From Pseudisothecium myosuroides (Eukaryota; Streptophyta; Bryopsida; Hypnales; Lembophyllaceae), in contig OX637291.1 of assembly GCA_951799445.1 (NCBI GenBank), forward strand, positions 5,830,501 to 5,894,500: a DNA stretch of 64,000 nt, read 5' to 3'. The translations under genes and the position numbers were made by a program. Below the pieces are notes generated by a model that saw only the letters and a list, made by a program, of their open reading frames with translations, did no database searches and had not been told where the DNA came from. Below, piece by piece: positions 38,006 to 50,698 of this stretch; the stretch's first letter is position 1, and every line of letters begins with the position of its first letter.

Positions 38006-38899
38006 GTAGAGTTTTGGGGGACGTGCTACGCATGTTTGTATCAGTTTTGTGTAACAAGTATGTCATACCTGGCTTCGAAGACATTTGAAGTCCCTTCTTT
38101 TTGTTGTGATGTGTGAATGTTTTTGTAGACATTGTAAAGGAATTCTTGGTGTTCTCACAAACATCAACATGTTTATGTCATTGACGTCCAAAAAACTCTT
38201 CTTTCTTTAGAGGACTGAATTATTAGCTCTGAAATTCTTGGGTCCCCTTCTGTTGCAGCTGAAGAAGAAGAAAAAAATTTCAAGTACTCTAACACCATGA
38301 TTCGGTAGTCCTACTCCCCTTTCCATCTCATTTTTTTTAAAATTCAACTTTAGGCATATGAAGGACTATAACCCGTCATCCAGTTGCTTTGAACTTTAAA
38401 CGTGATGTCTTCAGTATTGTACACCTTCATGATGATTTTCTTTCCTAAGAGGACATGTAAAGAAGTAAAAGTCATATCAATTTTGGAGGGACTTCTACAC
38501 ATGCGGGCTAGGATTCACGCGCTGTTTGGCTTGTGATGTTGTAAAGAATAATAACAAACATGGAGCGCTTTATTTTTTCTAATTCCACAGCCTAAATATG
38601 TTGCCAAGTTGGATTTTCCTCTGACTGTGCATGGGCTAGTCCCTTTGAGAAGATGATTTCCACAGCATCATCTGCCAGAAGCTGATGCTGTATAGAACAG
38701 TATATTGCCTTTGCGAGATTCACATAGCTAGCCTTTATTGTCACAGACGATGTCTGGAGAAACGGTGGTCAAAGATGCAGTCTCAGGGCACGTGTCAAAG
38801 TTGTCTAGTCTTAGTTGCTGACGTCCATGGCTTCTACTTAGTGTGTGTTGCGCCTGTTGTAGTTCTTGCTGCGGATAAAAAAGTGTCCATTTCATTCGC

Positions 38900-39277
38900 A
38901 TGGATCATCCAAAGTCCAGGGATTCTCAAAAAAGAGTTGAGGTCACTGGTAAGTGGACACGGATTGCTAGGAAATTTTCAAAGGACTCCGATGATGAGGA
39001 TGCGATGTGGTGGCCAGACATGTGCACAACGTCTGCTGTGCCCACGGACGCTGCCCCGCTGGAACCTGTGCAGTCCCCAGAGGTGGAAGGTACTTTGGCG
39101 CGGGCACCCCCTCCCAAACGGAAAGTTAGTTACAAGGCCATAGTGGAGGAATCTCTTAAGGAGATTCGTGATTGCATTCAACGCACCAAGGGGACTGCGG
39201 GAAACACCGCTCGAACGAACAAAGAGTGGGAGCTCCAGCAACGGTTCACCAAAGAAAAAGAGGGTGTCATTGCATGA
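38900..39277 (+). CDS. Hypothetical basic protein, possible extra CACTA gene
   Basis: This is an ATG-started frame of 125 codons. It contains a tryptophan-bearing start (EVTGKWTRIARKF), an acidic stretch, a nuclear-type signal (APPPKRKVSYK) and a charged helical tail (KEWELQQRFTKEKEG). Composition looks coding, but no family is recognised and upstream exons are not excluded. It lies just upstream of TNP2 on the same strand. Confidence 0.35.
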   Translation: MDHPKSRDSQKRVEVTGKWTRIARKFSKDSDDEDAMWWPDMCTTSAVPTDAAPLEPVQSPEVEGTLARAPPPKRKVSYKAIVEESLKEIRDCIQRTKGTAGNTARTNKEWELQQRFTKEKEGVIA

Positions 39278-39910
39278 TTTGCTCCACAAGTAGTACAAGG
39301 CATAGGGCTAGGTGGTTTCAGGTCTCTATTTGTAGACCTTGGGACTTGAAGCGTTGCCCAATGTTGACGACTGCATTCCAATTCATGATCAACTGTGCAT
39401 GTTGTAGGAATAGACGTCTGTGTAGGCGTCTAAAAGGACAAAGAAAGGAACAGGTGGATGTTTGCTTGTACATGTCTAATCAGTAGACATGATTTTGTGG
39501 TTGAATTACAACCTCTTCAGTCATAATTTTTGGTGATTTGTTAATGCATTGTGAAATCTTTTTTGACTTCCGCTATTCGAGAAAATCACTTCCATTTAAC
39601 AGAGCCTCACTTTGTATATAGATAGCACGCATTGTTTGTATGTTGAAGAATAAACACTGTAATTTGAACTCCAAGCACATATCTACATGCGTTGTGTTGT
39701 GTCGTCTTCAATGTCTTCCACAAAAATTGCTCTATGGTTTCAGAAGATGTCCTATGGCTCCCCATCTTTTGCGTTTATTCAAAGCGTCTTGACTTGTTTC
39801 TAATAGCATTTCTGTGGACTTCATGTGCAGAGGGCGATGTCTTCAGCAGCGTAAACCCGTGTAAGCACTGCATAAAGAAGCCCGCGGCGGTGTTGACGTC
39901 TGAGACGAGC

Positions 39911-42900
39911 ATGGACGGTGCGTCTCGACGTCAGGGGGCCAGAATCCGCATCAATACTGATGGCCGCGTTCTACGCCACATCCCCCTGGGCGACTTGATC
40001 TTGCAAACGGAGTTGAGGGTGGCAACGGAGTTGAATGTGAAGAAGTATCCATGCCCTTGCAGAAATTGTCATGGAGGGCGACGCCGGTCAATTGACATGA
40101 TCCGAAAGCATCATGGCGAAGTGGGACAGGACGCTTTTCTCACGAAGTCGATGATCGGGGGGGACCCTGTGGACGGTTACCCTCCTCAAGGCATTTGGGT
40201 GGAAGATCTGGCTTATGATGATGACATCATTGACGTTGATGCTGACTTAGAAGTGGACGACATTGCCGCCAACAATGACGTCGCTGCAGCCCCTGATGTC
40301 CCTGCTCCAGACTTTATAGACGTCGACTCTAGCAACGCATTAGAGGTAGAAGGACCTGCCCTTGACGTTTCACACAATGTACAAAGGCAAGTCCTGGAGG
40401 CATTTGACCGCGGCGATGCATTGCACGAAGAAACCATGGCTGCTGAGGAAGGGCCTCATGATGACAATAATGACGTCTACGTGGATACAGTTGATGACAT
40501 ACAACGCTTATTTGAGCATGCAACCACACCGCTGTATGACGGCACGTTGTCCAATATTTTGTCGGCCACGATCATCATCATGAACATGTGTGTGGTTTTC
40601 CGTGTCAGCAACAAGTTCACGGATGAACTTCTTCAGTATTTGTCATCGGACTTGCTCCCAGAAAACAACAAGCTGCCTACTAGTCATTACGAGGCAAAGA
40701 AGTTGGTTACGAAGTTAGGCTTAGAGTACAACAACATCCATGCGTGCCCAGGTGGATGTGTGCTATATGAAGAGGAACATTTGGCATTGATCACTTGTCC
40801 GAAGTGCTCAAAATCACGATGGATGGAGGGCTCAAAGTCAGTGCCAGCCAAGGTCATTCGGCATTTTCCTTTAATTCCACGATTGAGGCGCATGTTTCGG
40901 TCGTCCCAAATAGCACATATGCTGAAAGGGTGGACGAAGCATGTGAGCGAAGACGGCGTGATGCGGTTTGTGGTGGATAGCCTTGCGTGGAAGCATGTTG
41001 ACCACGACGCTGTGTTTGACAACTTTGGCGCTGATGACAGGAACTTGCGTATGGCACTGGCACTTGACAGTGTGAATCCATACAAATTGAACAACACCAA
41101 TTGGTCTACATGGCTTGTACTGATCTTGATTTACAACTTCGAGCCGTGGCTTGTGACGAAGAAATTCTTCATCTCATTGTGCATCCTCATTTCTGGGAAG
41201 CAATCACCAACGTCAAAGAACATTGACGTGTTCCTACGGCCACTTCTACGAGAGCTACATGCACTATGGGAAGGTGTGGTAGCGCAGGATTTTTTCCAAC
41301 CGGAAGGCGCCCGACGCTTTATCATGCGTGGTTTACTTATGTGGACCATTTTAGATTTTCCGGCGTATGGTCTCATCTCCGGATTGTGTTGCAAGGGATA
41401 CAAAGGGTGTCCATGTTGTGGACCAGAGACAGATTCCAGAATGGCTAGAACAGGCGATGTTCGAGTAGATCGAAGCACCAGAGGCTCCAAAATTGTTTAT
41501 GGCGGCATCCGAAGGTATTTGAACCGATACCATCCCTATCGCCGCAATCGTCGTTTCAATGGCAAAACAGAGTCGCGTTTCAGACCGAAGACCATGACCG
41601 GGCAAGATGTCATTCGATACATAGCATGGCGCCAAGCATATCTAGATCTGGGTAGGAAGGAAGAGGCACCAGATGACCCAGTGCACTTCACGGGAGTTAA
41701 ACGTCTGTGTTCTCTGTATGAATTACCATTTTGGCAGGTGAAAGAAGCTATAAAATCCTCCCTATCTTTTTTCTCCGTCAAAACGTCACAGTATTAGTAG
41801 CAGCAGATGTTGTCCGTCAGTGCATAGTGATGCAGTAATTAAGTCTGTGTTGATGTCTGAGTGGACATCCTCTGTGTAATGTAATGTTTTGCCGGGACAT
41901 GGACAATTGTGCTTTATCAACATCTTTCCTACTTGAGAGGCGTCAGGTTGGGCGTTGATGTATACCGTCATGTAGCACATTCATCTGTGTGTGTGTGTGC
42001 ACATTATTGTAGAGAAGGGACGTTGCCTTCTAATACGTTCAAGAACATGCCATGCAGTTACTTCTGGTTCGCCACATCCTAGACGTCATGCACTGCGAGA
42101 GGAATTTATGTGAAAACATGGTGAAGACACTTATGTCCATGAACAACAGCCCGGGGAGCCACATTGACGCGGAGGAGATGGGAATCCGTGAAGAAACTTG
42201 GCTGCAAGATCCCCAAAGAGAGGAAGATGATTACTACATGCCGCATGCGCCATATGTCATGACAACGGAGGAGCGCAACGAGTTTGTGGCCATAGTCTCA
42301 AACATTCGCACCCCAACAAACTACGTCGGTGCAATTCACAAGCGCTTGCAAGATGGTAAATTGCATTACATGAAGACTCACGACTATCACATTTTGATGC
42401 AGCAGGTAAGCCATACAGAGCAGTGGTGGTCATATGTTCAAAGAAGTTATGCTTGGAGTCCAGAAAGGAAATAGACAGTCTCGTCTGAAGTGTCTGTGTT
42501 GACATGAAACTTGCATGATGATGCACCGTCTGACGTCCAGACACCCAGCGCTGTGCAGTGCACTATGTTGGGCTGCAAGCGCTGATGTTTTTCTTGGCGT
42601 CGCCGCAGCGGAAATCAGTGCTTTGCAATCCTGCCCCACCTTCCCTGAACCTTCTTTCTTCTGTGTCAAAGAGTATGTCCGCCCCACCTTCTTTCACCTG
42701 ACCTTCACTAACTACATGTCTTTTGTCCTCACGCAGATTCTACCAGTGGCTGTTCGGAACATTTTAGATGAAGACGTGCAATTGGCTATTATAAAAATGA
42801 GCCGAGTATTCTAGAGATTATGTGAGAAAGAGATTCAACAAGCTGATGAAGATGAGCTCATGCAGAATGTCATAATGGCAACTTGTCTTATTGAGAAGGA

Positions 42901-43751
42901 GTTCCCTACAACATTTTTGAATATCATGACACATTTGCGTGTGCACCTGGTTGAGCAATTATTTTTGTGCGGCCTCGTGCATTGTAGGTGGATGTACCTT
43001 ATCGAGTGATACATGAAGACATTGAAGGACTATGTTTGCACCTTTGCACATCCGGAAGGCAGCATAGCTGAGGGGTATAGAACTGAAGACACACTTGGCT
43101 TCTGCACGGAGTACATGAGAGAGTATGGCGGAACAGCACAACGTGTCCGGGATGCAGAGGAAGACCCCGTCATGAACGACGAGGTCATACGTTGCAAAGC
43201 ACCCCAGCGACGCCGAATGTCCGATGGCGTGCGTTCCTATGCGCATGCCTTTGTCATTGACAACGCCCCATGCTTAGAATCCTGGCGGAAATGAGCGTCG
43301 TGACCTTCTTGTTGATGTCATATCTGCTATTATGCTGTCTTTATGCATGTGATGCTGACATTCAATGGCTAGTCAACCATCCTATAATGCCGTGGTATGT
43401 AGTACATGGTGATGTCTCCTTGAAACTTGTGTTGCACGCTTGTGTATGAATGGACATTGGGCAAACACGCTTAGAACAGACAGGAAAGCAAAGTCCCTGA
43501 CAGTCCCCTAGATACAGCCTAAACCTATGTACATGCCTGCCTTTGAGTATACTTATTTCTGTTTCCATGTATCTAACAAACATGAGCCCATTTTTGCATG
43601 TAGGGAGTACATTTTGGCAAAGGCCCAAAGATGGCAAGAGCGTGAAGCTTTCCGTGTGACATGGAGGCGTTCCCACGCAACAAGAGCTGTTCGTTATCCA
43701 CCAAAACTGAGCGACTTCCCCCCCTTTGCACAGTGGTTGACGTCGGCCGTG
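39911..43751 (+). pseudogene. CACTA TNP2 transposase with DUF4218, 5' part (inner element)
   Basis: Exon 1 runs from ATG 39911 (MDGASRRQGARIRIN) to 41737. It carries the N-terminal transposase-associated region with cysteines (YPCPCRNCHGG), an acidic spacer, and the TNP2 core (NFEPWLVTKKFF, KNIDVFLRPLLRELHALW, LDFPAYGLISG, KGYKGCPCCG, RRFNGKTE). Exon 2 (42058-42405) has HILDVMHCERNLCEN and the start of DUF4218. Exon 3 (42737 to about 43296) holds the rest of DUF4218 (EQLFLCGLVHCRWMY). Exon 4 opens at 43604 and is cut at 43751 by an LTR-like insertion. Coding resumes at 52570. In-frame stops lie at 42812-42814 (TAG), 43007-43009 (TGA) and 43292-43294 (TGA). The upstream frame is open to a splice-like site near 39830, so a further 5' exon is possible. 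Confidence 0.9.
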
Positions 43752-44099
43752 TGTGGGCGCTAGATTATCCACCCTTGGTAATAGAGCGAACATCGACCAA
43801 GTTCTATGCCTTTATCCACATTTTTTAATATATGGGGGTGATGTGAGCGCAATCCACTGTGCCTTCCAAGCAATGGATCTTTTTTGCTAACGTTTCCTAA
43901 GTGTCGTGGATGGCAGTGAATAATTAGAATGCATGTAGTAACTCACAAGGTAACTGCAATGCTCAGGGGTAATGGTAAAATTCTAACTCCTTAACTATCT
44001 ATCCTATGTCGAGGGTGGACTAGGTAGTTGGCGTCATTTCTAACATCCCTAACTACGTAAAAAGGGGAACCCTTATGTTCCTTCCATGAACCTCTAAGA

Positions 44100-45060
44100 C
44101 TATCTTGGGTTTTTGAACTCCACCTAAAAGTTCTACTTTTAAAAGCTATCCCTAAAGTTTCAACTCTCACTCTAACTTTTAACTTCTAAGTATACTCTAG
44201 GTTTTTAGCTTCCCAAACTAATTAGAGAATTTAACTTCAAAATTTAATGCTACCGTTTGACTTTGTTTTGACTTTTGACTCCAAGTTTTTACTCCTAGAC
44301 TAACTCTAAAATTTACCTTCTAAAGTTAACTCTATGTTTTTGACTTTTAACTCTAAATTTTTACTTTTAAATTTAATCCCAAATTTTAACCTCTAGGTTT
44401 GACCCTACGTTTTCACTTTGACTCTAGATTTTTCTACTTCCAACTAACTCTAAGATTTACCTTCTAAATCTAACTATAACTTTTCACTTTTCACTTTAGC
44501 TTTTTACTCTAACTTTTTACTTCCCAATTGACTCTAAAGTTTAACCTTTAAATTTAATCTTAACTTTTGACTCTAGGCTTTTGACTTTCTACTTCCCAAT
44601 TTAATCCTATCGTTTTAATCCTAGATTAACTCTAAATGTTACTTCAAGTTTTACTTCTAAATTTTACTCTAGCTTTTGACTTCTAACATTCACTCTAATT
44701 TCGAATTTCTAACTTCAAGATCTAACTTCTATTTCTACTCGTGATTTCTACCTCCTAATTTTAGTCTAAAGTTTTTTACTTTTAATTTCTACTTCTTATT
44801 CGGATTTTTTTACTCCTAATTAACCTTAACTTCCTTTTCTAAACTACCCTACGGTTTCACTGGGAATTTTAACCCCCTAAGTTACACTTCCAAATTAATT
44901 CTACTTTTTAACTTCCCAAGTTAACTCTAGATTTTGACCTTAGAATTTTAACTTTAAGAAATAAAAATGTAAATTGATTCTAATTCTAACCGCTAATTAA
45001 TCCCTAATTTTAATCCTAAATTCTTGTTCTAATTTAAACCCCTAAGTTCCGTCCATGATT
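44100..45060 (+). repeat. Pyrimidine-rich degenerate array in LTR-like copy 2
   Basis: It corresponds to 31440-32330, with TTTTAACTCTA-like units and low G. Order and number of units differ from copy 1, as expected of an unstable array. Confidence 0.7.
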
Positions 45061-45515
45061 CTTTGTGGATGAATTTTACTCAAAATTCCTCCGTCCTACC
45101 CCCTACCGCTTAACTTAGCCTAACGCGGTCGATTTAAAGCCAAATCCTAAGTGTAATATGTTTTTGGAAACCTCTATTCCTAATCTATAACTTTTTGAAT
45201 CTAAACTTCTAATTTGCACTAATCTCCGATGCTAATCACGCTCTGAGGGCTGATTAGGAAAATAAATGCTAATTAGGGAGAAACATCAAAGATAAAATCA
45301 AAAACTCACCTCTTCACTATCGGTTTCAGAAATAACCTCGTCCACATCCACGTGTACGTCCTCATGCTCTATGGTAGTCTTTGATTTTTGTTTTGAATTT
45401 TCTCCAAGCTCACCGCTTATTTAGAAAATATTACAATTTTTGATGATCTAAACTCCCTCTTTCCCTTCCTCCTTTCTTTTCTTTCTTCCTCCTTCTACAC
45501 TAGCACTATTCCACC

Positions 45516-45764
45516 GAGGGTTGCTATTATGTGAGCATAGAAGTGTGAGCTCATGAGCCTAAAATATTGCATACCTATATTATAAGTGTATATATTGTAG
45601 AAACCGTCTATGATTATAAGGTATATATATTACAAATACCTATATTATAGGTGTTTATGATACATGCACCTTCTATAGTGTGTGGTATCTATATTATAGG
45701 TACCTATATTGTAGGCTCAATGCTCACAAGCTCGCATTCTTGGGCTCACATACTAGCACCGTTG
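45516..45764. mobile_element. 249-bp MITE, probably Mutator-like
   Basis: It is absent from the matching place in copy 1 (about 32780). A 10-bp direct repeat CTATTCCACC flanks it (45506-45515, 45765-45774). The ends are imperfect inverted repeats sharing a TATGTGAGC block (left TTGCTATTATGTGAGC; inverse of the right GGTGCTAGTATGTGAGC). The interior is AT-rich with repeated CCTATATTATAGGT-like words. The 9-10 bp duplication suggests Mutator; hAT would give 8. Confidence 0.75.
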
Positions 45765-46512
45765 CTATTCCACCTAAGCTTTTATGAGTCTTACACTATG
45801 GTCTCAAACTTCAAAGAGGTTTTAAGATGCCAACTATCCTCTTACACAATTTTGCCTTTGTGTCATCCTAATCCTCCTCTCAACGGTCACCACAATTTTT
45901 CAAGATTTCTTCCTAAAGCCTACCTATCCTAAACCTAGGTCACTATTTATCGTCTCTCACCTTCCTTCGCCTACTTCTTCTCCTCCTCTCCTAATCTCCT
46001 TCCATTGTATGTAGGTGTGAGTGGTGAGAGGAAACAATTTTGTGTGCAGGTACGGTGGTGCTCCGCTCTTTTCTCCCTTCTCCCTTTTTGGTTTAGACCC
46101 TAATCCTACTTCTCCCCTAGCTAGTAATAGATTAGTCCAACATCTTTGTTGTGTTTTAGTTTTGATTTTTGTTTTAGTTTGAGAGAACCCAAAAAACCAA
46201 AACCCAAAAGACCAAAAATTGAGTTCAAAAAAAGGGGAGACCGATCTGGACCGGGTGCTGGACCACCGAGCCTGCCTGCCTGCCTCCCGGCTGGCTGGCT
46301 TCCGGCTGGCTGGTTGGGGGGCTGGTTAACAAAAAATTAATTTAATGAATTAATTTTTTTTTTATTAATATATATTTTTTTTTATCTCCGCTGGCTTCTA
46401 ATGTTGCTGCTGTATGCTGGTCCTGATGTGGCTGGGTTGTATGCTGGTCCTGATGTTGGTTGGGCTGTATGTTGGTCCTGATGTTGGCTGGGCTGTATGC
46501 TGGTTCTAAAAA

Positions 46513-46820
46513 AAAACTGGATTTCCGGCTAAGGCTAAAAAAGACTGGATTTTTGGCTAAGGCTATTATAAGACTGGATTTTTGCTAAGGTTATTTTGAG
46601 ACTGGATTTTTGCTAAGGCTGTTTTAAGACTGAATTTTTGCTAAGGCTATTTTAAGAGTGGGTTTTTGCTAAGGCTATTATAAGACTGGATTTTTGCTAA
46701 AGCTATTTTAAGACTAGATTTTTGCTAAGGCTATTTTAAAACTGAATTTTTGCTAAGGCTATTTTAAGACTGGATTTTTGCTAAGGCTATTTTAATACTG
46801 AATGGTTGGCTAAGGCTAGG
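46513..46820 (+). repeat. Tandem repeat, unit of about 27 bp
   Basis: Roughly ten to twelve copies of a unit like ACTGGATTTTTGCTAAGG followed by CTATTTTAAG lie in copy 2 of the LTR-like unit. Copy 1 has no such array at the matching place. Confidence 0.85.
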
Positions 46821-46994
46821 GGGAAATAAAACCTCGGGGGTACTAAACTTACTAAGACCTTGGAAACAACTAAACTAAATAAAATTTTGGAAGACACTAC
46901 ACTAGACAAATGCAAAGGAACCTACATATCTTGGAAGCTAAACTCTGGAGGTTTCCACAAAGGTCTTGGAAACTAGACTTTGGAACTAAACACG

Positions 46995-47345
46995 GGGTAG
47001 GTGCAAAGCTTTGCCGTTAAATTGGTTTTAACACCAACTTTAGGACTTCTTGACACCCCGAAGGTTCAAAGCTCCGCCGTCTACACTTTTAACACACGCT
47101 TTAGGACTTCAACCTTGTCACTAGTTCAAAGCTTCGCCGTTTTCAAAGGGGGTCCACACAAGGAGAGAGACTTTAGAAGAGGGAAAACTAAACCTTTAAA
47201 GAAAACACACACACAAGGTCAAAGCTTCGCCGTTCCGGAAAGGGGTCCACTCAACAAGGAGAAGATTAGAAGAGGGTTTAGGATAACTTTAGAAAACATG
47301 CACAAAGGAGGTTCAAAGTTTCGCCGTCCCGAAGGGGGGTCCACT
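46995..47345 (+). repeat. Imperfect array of TTCAAAGCTTCGCCG motifs, copy 2
   Basis: Motif copies lie at about 47005, 47067, 47124, 47215 and 47313, with GGGGTCCACTCAACAAGG between later units. It matches 33690-34080 in copy 1. Confidence 0.7.
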
Positions 47346-48644
47346 CAACAAGGAAAATATTAGAAGAGGGTGTACCGAAACACAAAGATAAACACACAAA
47401 TTAGACCACGTGACAACACAAAGCTCACACGCTAAAGGCCCCCCTGTCGCAGCACAGAGTAAGCAAATTCCATGTTATACTCCCAAAAACCACTTTAAAG
47501 CATAACAAAATGACTCTAAAGATCGAACCCACGAGATTCTGTGAAGTGTCTAGCACTATTCCCAACTTAAGCTCAGCCAGTATCCAATTTCTACATTCCG
47601 ATCCTAGATCTAAAACCGGAAACAACAACACACCGAAAACAACGACCAGACCTCTCTCTATTTCTTCCGGTCTGTCAAGCTATTCGGTCCTGTAAAACTT
47701 CTACAACCCAGGATCCTAACACTTCTGATCCTGGAACTCCTCTAGACCGATCCGATCCGGTCCTCGCACACGTACTCTCACTCCACTCCGGTTTAGTTTA
47801 GCCTCTGTTTCACCATTAGAGGGTTCGCCGCTTGCTTTTGAGAGTGGCAGGCCCGCCACTCCTTCCGTGACTTATAGTGGCTGAAGACCCACTTCTCTAA
47901 TCCACTACCTCCTATACTAGCGCGGATCCGGTTTGATCTCTCACAGCCACCCGGACAACGATCCGGTTTGCAGGTCACACAAAGACCCCCCGTACGATCC
48001 TCTCATACTACAACGACCTTGATGCCAAGTTCCCTCCGTGCAGAGTTAGGTGGTTACAAGCGAACTCGTCCGTTCCAACATCAACTAAAGTCCTTCCGTT
48101 TACCAACTAGGGCAGCGAGACCTCACGGGAGATCGGACACTCAACCGGATTTCCTATCCAGGAGTTCTAGCACATTTAAGGACTCCTTCCTTATCTGCCT
48201 AGCCTAACAACGGTTTTCTCGCCCGGAATCGTGAACTGTAGAGGCGCTGAGGAACTGAAATCCACTCCTAACACTTAGAATACCCACTCACATACACATA
48301 AGAGCAAAACAAACACCCCAAGGGGAGAAATCTCTCTAGAATCTGCATACATTTTCCTAACTCCTCACCAAAACAGCCCTGCCACGCGCGGGAGAGACGT
48401 ACAACAAGGAATCAATAGAAAACACACAAAAAATTCAAGAATAAGACTCCCAGTCTCCTTCGCAGAGACTGACTATATACATTTAAAAACCCAAAAGTCA
48501 ACACAAAGCGGCCCAGAAAGTCCGCGCGGAACTTTCGGTCCCCGCCGAGCCAGCCAGACCGGAAAACATCCGATCCAGACGAGGCCCATCCGGATCAAAT
48601 CCGGTCCAATCCTAATTAACAAATATTTACAACTAAAATCCTAA

Positions 48645-50414
48645 CTATCCTACCATAACCGGATCTACTCCTTGATCCGTTTCTTCGTCCATGACTTCGT
48701 CTTCGCCTTGGTGCACGCTCTGTTCTTGATCCTCACCCTGATCTGGGGTCAGATCCATACTTTGATCTTTCCCCGGGTTCAGAGTGGGACTTCTGGGCGG
48801 TTCCGTTCCAAGCTGCTCGAAAACGTCCGTCAGGTTCCGGTTCCGCTCCCCTGTTTCACGTTCTGGGAGATCCGGTGACGAATCCAGGTTGATGGTGTGC
48901 GCGAGTTTCCTCCCACTCTTCTTGGACTGGGGAGTCCGATCCTTTCCTTCCGTTGGAATGCCCATGTTCGGAAAAGACCCGGGCATCGAAAGGTCGGACA
49001 GGTGGAACGACCGTGACAGCGTCACTTCGTTCAGCTTCCTGTTGCTCTCCTCCATCCGGTTTGCAGCCCCTCGCGCTTCCATCATGACTAACTCCACCTT
49101 CTCGGAGTAGTCTGTCAAAATCCGGACCAACCTGGTCCCGGATATCTTATTCTCCTAGAGGACTCCCTCGTCAAACAACTTTGACTTGGTGATGGCCTCT
49201 CCGGTTGCTCCGAATGTGGCCTTCACGTCCTCCGCTACTTTCCGGGTAGCCTTTGCCATCTCCCGGGTGGTAGCCATGTCCTCCTTGAGGAGCAACATTT
49301 CCGTCTTCAACGACTCATTCTCCTCCTGGAGTCGTCGAATCTCCGCTTCTTGCTTCCGGATCTCATCCGGGCTGGAGATAAAATCCGCAACCACTCCCGC
49401 CAGGTTGCTGTCTGCTGGTGCTCCCACCAGCTCGCCGATCTGAGTGAGAATCAGCTTCTTCACCGTCCAGTCTGCTCGCACATCACTCAGGATGTTGACC
49501 AGCTGGTTGAACGGATCCGTCGGATCCGATCCGGAAGGACCCGGTTCTTCAGAAACCGGTTTCTTCCCTGGGTTGGAGGTCTCAGCCGGAGGGGTTGGGG
49601 TTCCTCTCCGGTGAGGAGGCGTCGTCTTCTGCCGCTTGTGCTGCGGCCGGTGTAGCTCCTCCTCTTCCTCTTCTTCCTCCTCGGAACCGGATACTTCTTC
49701 CTGTTCTTCTTCTTCCGATTCCGATTCCCCATATTTCAGGAGTGACTCCTGCATCTTCTACTCCTTCTCCTCCGTATCCATGAGGAGTTGATGGTGCTTG
49801 TACAGATGGACAAGGTAGGGACTTAACCGAGTCGGTCTACTTCCTCCGATCTTCGGAATTAGCCGGTTGACCAGGTCGAACAAAATCCTGGCCCAATCCA
49901 CTTTCCGTTCCCCGCTCAGGGCTCCGAAAATGAGGTTTTCGATGGCAATGGTCACCCTCGTTGGCTTGTCCGGGTGGATGATCGGAACCAAGAACTGTAA
50001 GAGGTTTCGATGCCGGTCGTCCAGACAATCCGCGACCGCATATCCATCCTTGGAGTCCACGTTGCACCGGAACTTCCCCCGCGTGTAACCCTCCTTCGAG
50101 GAGGCCATCCCTCGACCTCCAGACCGGAATTCATACACGGCCTTCCACATCTCCTTCGTCCAGCTGCCCGGACTTCCGCGGAGAGTTTTGTCAAACTGGT
50201 TGGAGAGCTTTCCGAGCAACTCTCGAATCATCTGCTCCTCCCTAAACCCCCAGGGTTTATCGATCAGTCCTCCGCAGCCCATCTTGGCCAGATCCTCTAT
50301 CAGGTTGTCCTTTTCCTTCTCGTCCATTGGAATAACCGGACACACCTTTCGGAGTTTTACTTCTGCTGCGGAGGAACTGGACGGCCCTGCTCTACTCTTA
50401 CGGAGCTGAGGCAT
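48645..50414 (-). pseudogene. Retroelement-like protein with two in-frame ambers and a coiled coil
   Basis: From ATG 50414 (MPQLRKSRAGPSSS) one frame runs to TAG 48645-48647, about 590 codons, interrupted only by TAG at 49758-49760 and 49155-49157. The N-terminal 220 residues look globular (LIDKPWGFREEQMIRELLGK, then VDWARILFDLVNRLIPKIGG) and recall the plant 'putative transposon protein' / Athila ORF1 type; this is a resemblance only. After the first stop come acidic runs (EEEEEEEELHR), a basic PQHKRQKTTPP segment and long heptad-like helices. Composition stays coding-like through both stops, so either they are recent nonsense mutations or they are read through. Confidence 0.6.
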
Positions 50415-50690
50415 GGACACGAACTGTGCTAACCGGATCCTGACTGTGGCTACCTTTCCCTCTCCTAGCCGCACGTCCCGTTTCTCACCTTCGCTCTTCC
50501 AATCTCAACCGGAATACCTCTAAACCTGCAACGCACACTAAAGCGCTGCGCGCCCTAACACACTAACACGCACACACAAACCAACTCAAAACAAGAAAGC
50601 AAAACGCTGGGAAGAGAGGCTAAGTACGCGCTGGAGCGAGATTTCCGCAAATGAAGATTGAAAAAGAGTGGCCACTGGATTGGTCAGCCC

Positions 50691-50698
50691 ATATATAG
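50691..50698 (-). promoter_or_regulatory. TATA box for the minus-strand gene in the nested element
   Basis: On the minus strand CTATATAT is followed by GGGCTGACCAATCC. It lies about 280 bases upstream of ATG 50414, giving a leader of roughly 250 nt. No other TATA-like word lies between. Confidence 0.5.

Noticed and set aside
37356..38116. Several overlapping frames of 60-122 codons
   Set aside because: They are periodic translations of a minisatellite.
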